Part shown: in pieces, positions 7,389 through 13,955 of the stretch
Layout of the letters: each line of letters opens with the position of its first letter
Numbering within the stretch: the stretch's first letter is position 1
Source of the DNA: Treponema sp.
Lineage (GTDB): Bacteria; Spirochaetota; Spirochaetia; Treponematales; Treponemataceae
Reading direction: 5' to 3'
DNA length: 16,938 nt
Assembly: GCA_022510885.1 (NCBI GenBank)
Contig: JAFLSP010000015.1
Coordinates: 1-16,938, forward strand
The notes under the pieces: generated by a model
What the model saw: only the letters and a program-made list of their open reading frames with translations
Told to the model about the DNA's origin: nothing
Databases searched by the model: none
Made by a program: the position numbers and the translations under genes

Positions 7389-7439
7389 TTACGACTCTAT
7401 CAGCAGAATATACGCTGACACATCGAAAATGATACACAT
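7389..7439 (-). CDS. Putative branched-chain amino acid leader peptide upstream of cimA
   Basis: The reading frame ATG to TAA encodes MCIIFDVSAYILLIES, in which seven of sixteen residues are Ile, Leu or Val, including the run ILLI with one ATA codon. It starts about 21 bases after the predicted transcription start and stops 27 bases before the terminator stem, the arrangement expected of a ribosome-stalling attenuator for isoleucine synthesis. There is no Shine-Dalgarno sequence before the ATG, which weakens the case. The hairpin TGTCAGC/GCTGATA lies inside the frame, so a ribosome paused at the Ile/Leu run would open it. Confidence 0.45.
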   Translation of the reverse strand: MCIIFDVSAYILLIES

Positions 7440-7466
7440 AGTGGTATGGCACTACTTTATGATTAG

Positions 7467-7495
7467 ATATTACACTATATATAGCGTCTTGTCAA
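7467..7495 (-). promoter_or_regulatory. Promoter of the cimA leader (TTGACA-N17-TAATAT)
   Basis: A perfect TTGACA -35 box (plus 7490-7495) is separated by 17 bases from TAATAT (plus 7467-7472). It lies just downstream of the chemoreceptor terminator and just upstream of the leader peptide. Confidence 0.65.
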
Positions 7496-7525
7496 TCAGT
7501 TTATGAAAAAAAGACACTACATAAC

Positions 7526-7556
7526 AAAAAAACAGAGGACACATTTGTGTCCTCTG
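7526..7556 (-). terminator. Intrinsic terminator of the chemoreceptor gene
   Basis: A perfect stem CAGAGGACACA/TGTGTCCTCTG (7533-7543 with 7546-7556) is followed on the minus strand by seven T. It starts about 40 bases after the chemoreceptor stop codon. Confidence 0.92.
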
Positions 7557-7596
7557 CAACATTACGGTTTTATATTATACACCACCGAACAGTCTG

Positions 7597-9711
7597 TTAC
7601 ACCGTGAACAAGTCAACCTGTGCACCAATCTTGTCGATAGCACCCTGTACCTTGCCAGAGATTTCGCTCAACGTAATACCTGTTTCGTTAATCCGGCGCG
7701 CACCCACAGAGATTTCCTCCATGCCGCCCTTCATCACGTCAGTCGCATCACTCAACTGGGTCATACCATTCGTAACGGCAACCCGCTGCTCGCCCATCGT
7801 CTTGGAAGACTGCTGAACCTCAACCGTCGTGTCGTTCATATTGCGCAACGCTTCGGTAATCTGCTTAGAACCTTCGTTCTGCTCTTCCATCGCGCTCCTA
7901 ATCTGCAACATGATTTGGTCAGTTTCTCTGATTTTATCAGAAACGCTTGCCAAGGCATCGCTTGATTCCGTTGATGACGCAACGACTTCAGTAATAGAAT
8001 CACGGATTTTGTTGATACCATCACCGATAGACTTAGACTGCGCGGAAGATGTCTCGGAAAGTTTACGGATTTCGTCCGCAACGACCGCGAAACCTTTACC
8101 CGCCTCACCTGCGTGCGCCGCCTCAATAGCCGCGTTCATAGCGAGCAGGTTCGTCTGCTCCGCAATGTTGGAGATAGCGGTGTTCGCGTCTGCAAGCATC
8201 TGTGACTGCGCTTCCATCTGCTTGATTTTTTCACTAACGTTCTGCTGCTTCTTAAAGCCCGTCTCCGCGTTCGCCTCAAGGGCCTTGAAAGAAACCGTCA
8301 TTTTATCGACCGACTTGTTGACCGAAGCGATGTTACCCATCATCTCCTCAACCGCAGCGGAAGCCTGCGTTACGACCGCAGACTGGCTCGCAATCATGTC
8401 GTCCAGCGTAACGATAGCATTCGCAATGCCCTTGACCGAACCGTCCACGTTCGTAACGCTGTTGCCCTGCATAGAAATCTGACCACCGATGCTGTCGATG
8501 TTTGCGATAATCTGCGTAATGGAAGAGGTCGTCTCCTGCGCGCTGGTCGTCAGTTCCGCACCCGACGTAGAAAGCTCCACCTTGGAGTTCTTAAGCTCGC
8601 GCACGATAGAGTGCAGTTTGTCCATGAATGCGTCGAACTCGATAATCAAGGCACCGATTTCGTCGCGGATAAAGAGCTTACAGCGCTTGGTAAGGTCCGC
8701 CTCGCCAGACGCAAGGTCACGCAAGAACACCGTCACGTTGTTGATACGCCACATCAAGTAGTGCACGTACCGGGCACCGATGCCAACCAGCACTGCCACC
8801 AGCACGAGCGAGACCGGGATAACGACCTTGAGCGTGTCGCTACGCACCTTCTTGACGACGTTCATTGACTTCGCGACGAACAGCATACCGCTCACCGTCC
8901 CGTTGCTGTCAACAAACGGAGCATAACTCGCCAAATAGTCGTCGCCGTTGATGACGTTCTCACCGATGTAGGAGCCGCCCTGCCGAAGAACGGTAGCAAC
9001 AATGTTATCGTTCGCAAGCGGCGTACCAATCAGCTCACGCCCCAACGTAGTCGCGACGCGGATTTTGTCCTGAAAGACCGTACACTCAACGCCGTAGTTC
9101 GACTGAATGACGTTGACGAACGAGCTGTTCCCGCTGTCGGACAAATCATAGCCGATAACGACCACGCCCTCAATATGCCCATTTATACGGACAGGAGAAG
9201 CCGCCATGATGCCGTACACAACATTTCCAATAGGCGTATACGCATAGGCATCGCTTCCCCGCAGGGCGGCCTGCACGAATGGCAAGGAAGAAAGATTCGT
9301 GCCCGCGGATGCACCCAAACCACCGATGACCATGCCGTTGCTGTCAGTAATGACAAAAACGTCCACGTTCAGCTGACCGCCCTTAGTCGTGGTAACTTGA
9401 TTTACCGCATACGAATACCCGTCGTCAACGGCCTCAATCACGTCCGTACTCGCCGCGAGCGCCTGTCCAAATTTGCACACATTGTCCTGCCACTCGGTCG
9501 CGATGTAGTGCGCGCCGGTAGCCGTGTGCCCCAAATCCGTCTCCGTGCTTGCAAAAAGTCCCTTGTCAAACACAACAAGTGAAATGACACCGACCGCAAC
9601 GGCAGCGATAACGACACCTATCACCTGGAGCAGAACCAATTTTGTTTGAATTAAGACGTCTTTTTTCGGGTTTTTCTCAAACCTGTCCAATTCTTTCTGC
9701 TGTTTCGCCAT
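7597..9711 (-). CDS. Methyl-accepting chemotaxis protein with double-Cache-like sensor domain
   Basis: This 704-residue inner-membrane chemoreceptor senses a ligand outside the cytoplasm and controls the CheA kinase through CheW. It has a charged N-terminus, TM1 at about 24-48, a periplasmic region 49-294, TM2 at about 295-316 and a HAMP segment at about 318-370, followed by a long coiled-coil signalling domain. The strictly conserved hairpin tip is at 516-551 ([20 protein letters not shown], then [14 protein letters not shown]). Two repeated sensor halves are seen ([12 protein letters not shown] and VVVIGYDL; then [20 protein letters not shown]), typical of a double Cache module; the ligand cannot be told. 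The C-terminus (AQVDLFTV) lacks a CheR-binding pentapeptide. The ATG has CTTCCCCC on the plus strand (GGGGGAAG) about eight bases upstream. It has its own promoter and terminator and lies downstream of the acyl-CoA synthetase and the che operon on the same strand. Confidence 0.96.
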   Translation of the reverse strand: MAKQQKELDRFEKNPKKDVLIQTKLVLLQVIGVVIAAVAVGVISLVVFDKGLFASTETDLGHTATGAHYIATEWQDNVCKFGQALAASTDVIEAVDDGYSYAVNQVTTTKGGQLNVDVFVITDSNGMVIGGLGASAGTNLSSLPFVQAALRGSDAYAYTPIGNVVYGIMAASPVRINGHIEGVVVIGYDLSDSGNSSFVNVIQSNYGVECTVFQDKIRVATTLGRELIGTPLANDNIVATVLRQGGSYIGENVINGDDYLASYAPFVDSNGTVSGMLFVAKSMNVVKKVRSDTLKVVIPVSLVLVAVLVGIGARYVHYLMWRINNVTVFLRDLASGEADLTKRCKLFIRDEIGALIIEFDAFMDKLHSIVRELKNSKVELSTSGAELTTSAQETTSSITQIIANIDSIGGQISMQGNSVTNVDGSVKGIANAIVTLDDMIASQSAVVTQASAAVEEMMGNIASVNKSVDKMTVSFKALEANAETGFKKQQNVSEKIKQMEAQSQMLADANTAISNIAEQTNLLAMNAAIEAAHAGEAGKGFAVVADEIRKLSETSSAQSKSIGDGINKIRDSITEVVASSTESSDALASVSDKIRETDQIMLQIRSAMEEQNEGSKQITEALRNMNDTTVEVQQSSKTMGEQRVAVTNGMTQLSDATDVMKGGMEEISVGARRINETGITLSEISGKVQGAIDKIGAQVDLFTV

Positions 9712-9757
9712 AAATTAAGCTTCCCCCATCAAGAGATGTTTCCAAAGTTTATTATCT

Positions 9758-9786
9758 AGTATACACCACTTTGTTTCTTTTGTCAT
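9758..9786 (-). promoter_or_regulatory. Chemoreceptor promoter (ATGACA-N17-TATACT)
   Basis: On the minus strand ATGACA (plus 9781-9786) and TATACT (plus 9758-9763) are 17 bases apart. The start near 9751 gives a leader of about 40 bases that contains the ribosome binding site GGGGGAAG (9727-9720). No sigma-28 pattern is seen here. Confidence 0.65.
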
Positions 9787-9815
9787 TCTTTTTTTGCTGT
9801 TTTTTTGAAAAAACG

Positions 9816-11510
9816 TCATTTTCCCGCCGCCTCGTCCGTTTCCGCCTTCTTAGCGTCGTTCTCGCGGATTTCCACGCGGCGGATTTTCCCGCTGATGGTC
9901 TTGGGCAAATCCTTGACGAACTCCAGGATGCGCGGCTGCTTGTAGCCCGCCGTCTGCTTTTTGAGAAAATCGAAGATGTCCAGCTCCAGTTTTTTGTCCG
10001 CCTCATAGCCTTTTGAGAGGACGACGGTCGCCTTGATTGCCTGCCCGCGTTTCTTGTCGGGAATGCCCGTCACGGCGCACTCAAGGACGGCGGGATGCTG
10101 CTGCAAGATGCTCTCCACCTCGAACGGACTGACGCGGTAGCCCGCGCTCTTGATAACGTCATCATCGCGTCCCACGAACCAAATATAGCCGTCCTCGTCA
10201 TACGAGGCCACGTCACCCGTATGATAGATGCCGTTGGCGAACACTTTTTCGGTGTTCTTTTCGTCATGGTAATAGCCCGCGAACAATCCGAACGGACGCT
10301 GCGTGTCCAGGCGAACCACGATGGAGCCGGTCTCGCCGGGCGCGCATTTCGTGCCGTCGGGACGGACAATCTCCACGTCATAGCCCGGGGCGGCCTTTCC
10401 CATAGAACCGGGCTTCGGCTCCATGCCGGGAAAATTGCCGACCATCACGGTCGATTCCGTCTGCCCGTATCCCTCGAACATCTTTAATCCGGTCTGCTCA
10501 TAGAACCGGTTGTAGACTTCCGGATTCAGTGCCTCGCCCGCCGTCACGCAGTAGGTCAGCTTGCTCAAATCGTACTTGCCCAAGTTCTGGCGGATAAGAT
10601 AGCGGTACACCGTGGGCGGCGCGCAGAACGTGGTCACGCCGTACTGCTCCAGTTTTCGCAACAGCAAGTCCGGCTTGAAACTGTCCATGTCGTACACAAA
10701 AATCGCGGTGCCGCACAGCCACTGTCCGTAAATCTTCCCCCACACCGCCTTCGCCCAGCCGGTCTCCGCAATCGTCAGGTGCAGGCCGTCGTCAAGCACG
10801 TTCTGCCAGTACCGCGCCGTGACGATATGCCCCAGCGGATACAGGAAATTGTGCTGCACCATCTTCGGATAGCCCGACGTTCCCGACGTGAAATACAGCA
10901 GCATGATGTCATCATTCGTCGTGGCGGCATCCCCCGTCGGACGCACGAACGACGTGCTGAGCAGCGGCTCTTCCGCATGGTAACTCTGCCAGCTGCCGCG
11001 GTTCTGCCCCACCGTCACGAGCGTTCGTACCGACGGCGACTTAGGCATTGCCTTTTCAATCTCCGCCTGCACCTTGGGGTCGTCAAAAGACACAATCATC
11101 TTCACCTGCGCGGCATTCGTGCGGAATTCGATGTCCTTTTGCAACAACTGATTGGTCGCAGGAACGGCAATCGCCCCGATTCGGTGCAAGGCAAGCACAA
11201 AGAACCAGAACTCAAAGCGGCGGCGCAAAATGAGCATGACCACGTCGCCCTTGCGGATGCCGTGGTTCACGAGGAAATTCGCCGCGCGCTGGCTCTCCTC
11301 CGAAATCTCTTTAAACGTGAACGTCCGCTCGTCGCCGTGGTCATTGCACCACACAAGCGCGCGTTTCTCGGGCGTATCCTTCGCATAGCGGTCCACCACA
11401 TCGTAGGCAAAGTTAAAATTCCCGGGAATTTTGATTTTGAAGCCGCTTTTCAGTTCCTCATAATCCGAAAAATCCTTCCCGCCCTCAATGTAATCACGAT
11501 ATATATTCAT
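9816..11510 (-). CDS. Acyl-CoA synthetase, AMP-forming (medium-chain/ACSM-like)
   Basis: The enzyme activates a carboxylic acid with ATP to an acyl-adenylate and then to acyl-CoA. The 564-residue protein has the core motifs of the adenylate-forming superfamily: P-loop YFTSGTSGYPK (206-216), GEAL (325-328), GYGQTE (347-352), YHTGD (429-433, Asp binding ribose), the hinge GRDDDVIKSAGYRVSP (447-462), and the C-terminal catalytic lysine in PKTISGKIRR (Lys542). The segment LTIAETGWAKAVWGKIYGQW (245-264) resembles medium-chain acyl-CoA synthetases and archaeal short/branched-acyl relatives more than acetyl-CoA synthetase. There is no signal peptide. The ATG is preceded by TTAGGATTGAG. The gene is isolated between the che terminator and the chemoreceptor promoter; no GC-rich terminator follows it, so read-through into the chemoreceptor is possible. 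Substrate is unknown; a carboxylic acid from fermentation is a guess. Confidence 0.9.
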   Translation of the reverse strand: MNIYRDYIEGGKDFSDYEELKSGFKIKIPGNFNFAYDVVDRYAKDTPEKRALVWCNDHGDERTFTFKEISEESQRAANFLVNHGIRKGDVVMLILRRRFEFWFFVLALHRIGAIAVPATNQLLQKDIEFRTNAAQVKMIVSFDDPKVQAEIEKAMPKSPSVRTLVTVGQNRGSWQSYHAEEPLLSTSFVRPTGDAATTNDDIMLLYFTSGTSGYPKMVQHNFLYPLGHIVTARYWQNVLDDGLHLTIAETGWAKAVWGKIYGQWLCGTAIFVYDMDSFKPDLLLRKLEQYGVTTFCAPPTVYRYLIRQNLGKYDLSKLTYCVTAGEALNPEVYNRFYEQTGLKMFEGYGQTESTVMVGNFPGMEPKPGSMGKAAPGYDVEIVRPDGTKCAPGETGSIVVRLDTQRPFGLFAGYYHDEKNTEKVFANGIYHTGDVASYDEDGYIWFVGRDDDVIKSAGYRVSPFEVESILQQHPAVLECAVTGIPDKKRGQAIKATVVLSKGYEADKKLELDIFDFLKKQTAGYKQPRILEFVKDLPKTISGKIRRVEIRENDAKKAETDEAAGK

Positions 11511-11615
11511 AGCTCAATCCTAATAATACATGTATCTGCCTAAAAAGACACTGCTCGCGCGAAATAGTTGCGTTCACTATATCATAATATCGCTATTTTG
11601 TGCGACTGTTTGTGC

Positions 11616-11648
11616 AAAAAAAAGACCGCCCCCGAATGGAGCGGTCTT
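11616..11648 (-). terminator. Intrinsic terminator of the che operon
   Basis: An 11-bp stem (11622-11632 with 11638-11648, one G-T pair; AAGACCGC/GCGGTCTT at its base) is followed on the minus strand by a run of T. It begins 25 bases after the cheY stop. The remaining bases to the acyl-CoA synthetase start (11511-11615) are AT-rich and must hold that gene's promoter, but no box pair is convincing. Confidence 0.92.
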
Positions 11649-11673
11649 ATCAACTTGCTGTTGCAGCTGAACG

Positions 11674-12090
11674 CTATTTCAGCGCCGCGCTGATGCGCTC
11701 AAGCACCTTCTTGCGGTCAAGCGGTTTGATGATGTAGTTCTTCGCGCCAAGGAGCAGGGATTTCTTCACCAGCTCCTCCTTGCCCAAAGCACTGACCATC
11801 ACGACGCGCGCATTTTTGTCGAACGCCATAATTTGTTCCAACGCGGTAATACCGTCCATTTTCGGCATAGTAATATCCATCGTCACCAAATCGACATTCG
11901 GGCACAATTCCTTGTACTTGTCAACGCCGTCTTTTCCGTCCACGGCAGTCGCGACCACTTCATAGCCCTCGCTCGTCAGAATCTGACCGAGCTGTTTCGC
12001 AACGAAGATTGAGTCATCGACAACCAAAACACGCATCTTGCCGTCTCCGAGCGGGCGCTCATCTGCTGCAGAATCTGCTTTCGTCTTCAT
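11674..12090 (-). CDS. cheY: Chemotaxis response regulator CheY
   Basis: This is the single-domain receiver that carries the phosphoryl signal from CheA to the flagellar motor switch. The 138 residues include the acidic pair Asp25-Asp26 (VVDDS), phosphoacceptor Asp72 (TMDITMPKMDG), Ser100 (VSALGKE) in the place of the usual Thr/Ser, and Lys122 (IIKPL). There is no output domain. The first 18 residues before MRVLVVDD are an extension rich in charged residues; the start is nevertheless supported by AAGGAGG seven bases upstream, which overlaps the cheX stop codon. It is the last gene of the che operon and is followed by an intrinsic terminator. T74 and the D-P-K-M context resemble the CheY of other spirochaetes, which is inference. 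Confidence 0.96.
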   Translation of the reverse strand: MKTKADSAADERPLGDGKMRVLVVDDSIFVAKQLGQILTSEGYEVVATAVDGKDGVDKYKELCPNVDLVTMDITMPKMDGITALEQIMAFDKNARVVMVSALGKEELVKKSLLLGAKNYIIKPLDRKKVLERISAALK

Positions 12091-12106
12091 TGATCGTCCT
12101 CCTTAC
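12091..12106 (-). promoter_or_regulatory. cheY ribosome binding site overlapping the cheX stop
   Basis: TAAGGAGG joins the TAA stop of cheX (12105-12103) to a near-perfect Shine-Dalgarno sequence seven bases before the cheY ATG. This decides the cheY start against the internal Met19 and suggests coupled translation. Confidence 0.8.
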
Positions 12107-12585
12107 ATTCTCTCGCGGATAGCAACATTGACTTCGACCTTACCGAATTCCGTAATAAGCGGAACGATAAGAGCCTCAACACTGTTTTGCCCGCCGCCAA
12201 GAGCAGCAATTTCCATTTTCTCGCCAACGAACAATGCCGGTGGCGTAAGGTCAAATTTAAATCCCAGCTCATGAAGCTTCGTAACAGCCTGAGCCGCAAT
12301 CAGATTCGCCAATTCGCTGATGGTCGCCTTCGCCAGGTCATCGAACTCCGTCAGTTTCTCACCGTTCATGCTTGAAGCGATGTTCAGTGCCGTATCAAAC
12401 GTCATATCGAACAGAACCCGGCCTTCCACGTCTCCCGCAAGACCGACCAACGCCGCAATGCCCATCACGGGCATTGCCGTAGATTTTAGGTACAAATCTC
12501 CGCGTGTCACTTTCGCGCCGCCGAGCACCTCTGTCAAAATCTGATATGAAGTTTCAACAAATGGGTTAATGTACTCTACTCTCAT
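12103..12585 (-). CDS. cheX: CheY-P phosphatase CheX
   Basis: CheX dephosphorylates CheY-P and so ends the motor signal; spirochaetes use it in place of CheZ. The 160-residue protein has the CheX/CheC fold features and a single phosphatase motif E-x-x-N, Glu91-Leu-Ala-Asn94 in KATISELANLIAAQ, consistent with CheX (one motif) rather than CheC (two). The conserved N-terminal MRVEYINPFVET and the GxAALVGLAG then GRVLFDM beta segments are also typical. It is 17 bases after the cheW stop and 12 before cheY, with AGGAGT ten bases ahead of its ATG. A dimer is expected from family knowledge. Confidence 0.94.
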   Translation of the reverse strand: MRVEYINPFVETSYQILTEVLGGAKVTRGDLYLKSTAMPVMGIAALVGLAGDVEGRVLFDMTFDTALNIASSMNGEKLTEFDDLAKATISELANLIAAQAVTKLHELGFKFDLTPPALFVGEKMEIAALGGGQNSVEALIVPLITEFGKVEVNVAIRERM

Positions 12586-12602
12586 AAGCCTTTTACTCCT
12601 AT

Positions 12603-13952
12603 CTATTGTTTTCTAAAGACCTTTATCGAACCGACGGCTCTTGCCGCCCATCCTTTATTTCCTTCAAGCGATTCGTTCTGTCCCAGCATGACAATACCAT
12701 TGCCCTTCAGCTTATCGGCAAAGTCCTCTATCAATGCCTCCTGTGCTTTTTCCGATTGGAACGAAACAAAATCCCTCGTAAAGACCATATCCAAGTCGGG
12801 CAAAGCCGTTGTGTTCACGCAGTCGTGATACTCAAACATAATGCTTTCCCGAATTTCCGGGGTGAACGTAAACTCGCCCGATGTCTTTTTGGTGACATAC
12901 GGCGCGTACCAGTCATTTGCCACCTCCGCAGGAACGGGGAGAAGCGGCGCGTTGGATACGTTCAGCAAATCAATGTCGTGTGCATAGATACGGATACGCG
13001 CGTCCGGATAGCGTTTCTTGAGCAAACATGCCAACGAATACGTTTCCGTTCCCTTGCCGCATCCCGGATTCCACACGACAATCTGCTTTGCCGTATTGTC
13101 GGGCAATGCCTTGTAAATTGCGTCCGCATAATCCTTTTTCCACCATGCACCGTTGCACGGCGAATAGAACGGCTCAAGGAATTCATCCGCATCTGCCGGC
13201 GACTGAAACTGCAACGTATCTTTTCCGCGCGCCTTGTACCATTCATCAAAACGGCTCTTCACCCACTTCTCATTGATGGGAGTCACGGCAAACCTGCGCA
13301 ACGTAACCAGTCCGCCCATGATGAACGAATAATCAACCGCTTTCGTCTCTTTCTTCGGCATCGACGACTGCTTTGATTTCTTTCCCGCAGCAAGTTTCAT
13401 CTGCACGTCGCTGTTCGCCTTGCCGCTGTCATCCTTTCCCGCCAGCTTTGAGCCGAGAATCCGCTCAACATCAAGCAAGACATACATACGGTTATCGGTC
13501 TCAACGACACCCTGGATATACTTGATGTTGATGTCGCCGAACAAGGGGTGCGGCGGCTGAATCATCGACTTCTGAATGGACACAACCTTGTCCACATTGT
13601 CAACGACAACCCCAAACACCTGCTCGCCTACGCGAACCATCAGAACATTTTCGAGCGAATTATCACCCTTATCTTCCACTTCAATATTGAAGAAAATGCG
13701 CAGGTCAATAATCGGAATAATGTCACCGCGAGAGTTGTACACGCCAAGCACGAACGGCAATGCATTCGGCATATAGGTAAAGAGTGTCTTGCCGGCCTTC
13801 ACAATCTCCTTCACCTGCATGATGTCGATTGCATAGTCTTTCCCCGCAAGGGAGAACGTGACCATCGTAAAGTCAAAGACAACAACCTTGTCCTGCCGTG
13901 CCTCTACCGCCGCTTCAGCAACCGCCGCCGCATTCATCACTGCGTCACTCAT
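12603..13952 (-). CDS. cheW: CheW fused to a C-terminal CheR-like domain
   Basis: The N-terminal CheW domain (about residues 24-168) couples receptors to CheA: it has VTFSLAGKDYAIDIMQVKEIV, LGVYNSRGDIIPIIDLR with the conserved N-x-R-G, and VYV-like VLLDVERIL. After a Lys/Ser-rich linker (about 170-205) comes a CheR-like methyltransferase fold (about 210-449). It keeps the SAM-site outline NPGCGKGTETYSLAC (295-309) and AHDIDLLNV (324-332), but the CheR catalytic-side signatures are changed: the usual S-F-F-R-D region reads NGAWWKK (267-273), and the C-R-N-V-x-I-Y-F region reads TRDFVSFQ (392-399). Methyltransferase activity is therefore doubtful; a structural role in the receptor array is more likely. 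Such CheW-CheR-like proteins are described from Treponema denticola. The gene lies three bases after cheA, whose end contains its ribosome binding site (GAGGAATAGGAT). Confidence 0.93.
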   Translation of the reverse strand: MSDAVMNAAAVAEAAVEARQDKVVVFDFTMVTFSLAGKDYAIDIMQVKEIVKAGKTLFTYMPNALPFVLGVYNSRGDIIPIIDLRIFFNIEVEDKGDNSLENVLMVRVGEQVFGVVVDNVDKVVSIQKSMIQPPHPLFGDINIKYIQGVVETDNRMYVLLDVERILGSKLAGKDDSGKANSDVQMKLAAGKKSKQSSMPKKETKAVDYSFIMGGLVTLRRFAVTPINEKWVKSRFDEWYKARGKDTLQFQSPADADEFLEPFYSPCNGAWWKKDYADAIYKALPDNTAKQIVVWNPGCGKGTETYSLACLLKKRYPDARIRIYAHDIDLLNVSNAPLLPVPAEVANDWYAPYVTKKTSGEFTFTPEIRESIMFEYHDCVNTTALPDLDMVFTRDFVSFQSEKAQEALIEDFADKLKGNGIVMLGQNESLEGNKGWAARAVGSIKVFRKQ

Positions 13953-13955
13953 ATC

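Larger units (their letters stand above)
7322..7460 (-). ncRNA. Putative cimA attenuator leader, or independent ~138-nt small RNA
   Basis: A transcript from the promoter at 7495-7467 would start near 7460 and end at the T-tract near 7323. Visible foldings are a 5-bp stem TAGTG/CACTA at the 5' end, a 7-bp stem TGTCAGC/GCTGATA inside the leader reading frame, a 6-bp stem TGGCCT/AGGCTA just before the terminator, and the terminator itself, whose loop is CTCCTCCCA. The leader peptide favours attenuation of cimA. The independent downstream promoter and the SD-complementary loop favour a free small RNA. I could not find a clear antiterminator pairing with the terminator's 5' arm, nor T-box, 6S or SRP RNA motifs. 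Confidence 0.55.
7288..7596. other. Intergenic region between mcp and cimA (309 bases)
   Basis: Read on the minus strand, this AT-rich region holds, in order: the chemoreceptor terminator (7556-7526), a promoter (7495-7467), a transcript leader with an Ile/Leu-rich 16-codon reading frame (7439-7389), a terminator hairpin (7362-7323), and a second promoter (7321-7293) right in front of cimA. No longer protein is encoded. Confidence 0.8.

Noticed and set aside
7291..7390. Second small frame (32 codons) starting in the TAATG overlap after the leader peptide and ending just before cimA
   Set aside because: It runs through the terminator and the proximal promoter and has no family features; the Leu-Leu-Leu-stop end simply comes from the promoter sequence CTGCTACTATAG.
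7322..7460. T-box, 6S RNA or signal recognition particle RNA as identity of the cimA leader transcript
   Set aside because: No T-box consensus, no long bubble-flanked 6S-like hairpin and no SRP-type GGAA tetraloop context were found, and the transcript is short.
9787..9815. T-rich/A-rich palindrome after the acyl-CoA synthetase as an intrinsic terminator
   Set aside because: The possible stem is made almost only of A-T pairs and lacks a GC-rich part, so it was not called.
11511..11615. Promoter of the acyl-CoA synthetase (TATTAT near 11530 and other AT-rich boxes)
   Set aside because: No -10 box has a matching -35 box at a suitable distance; a promoter must exist here but its position cannot be supported.
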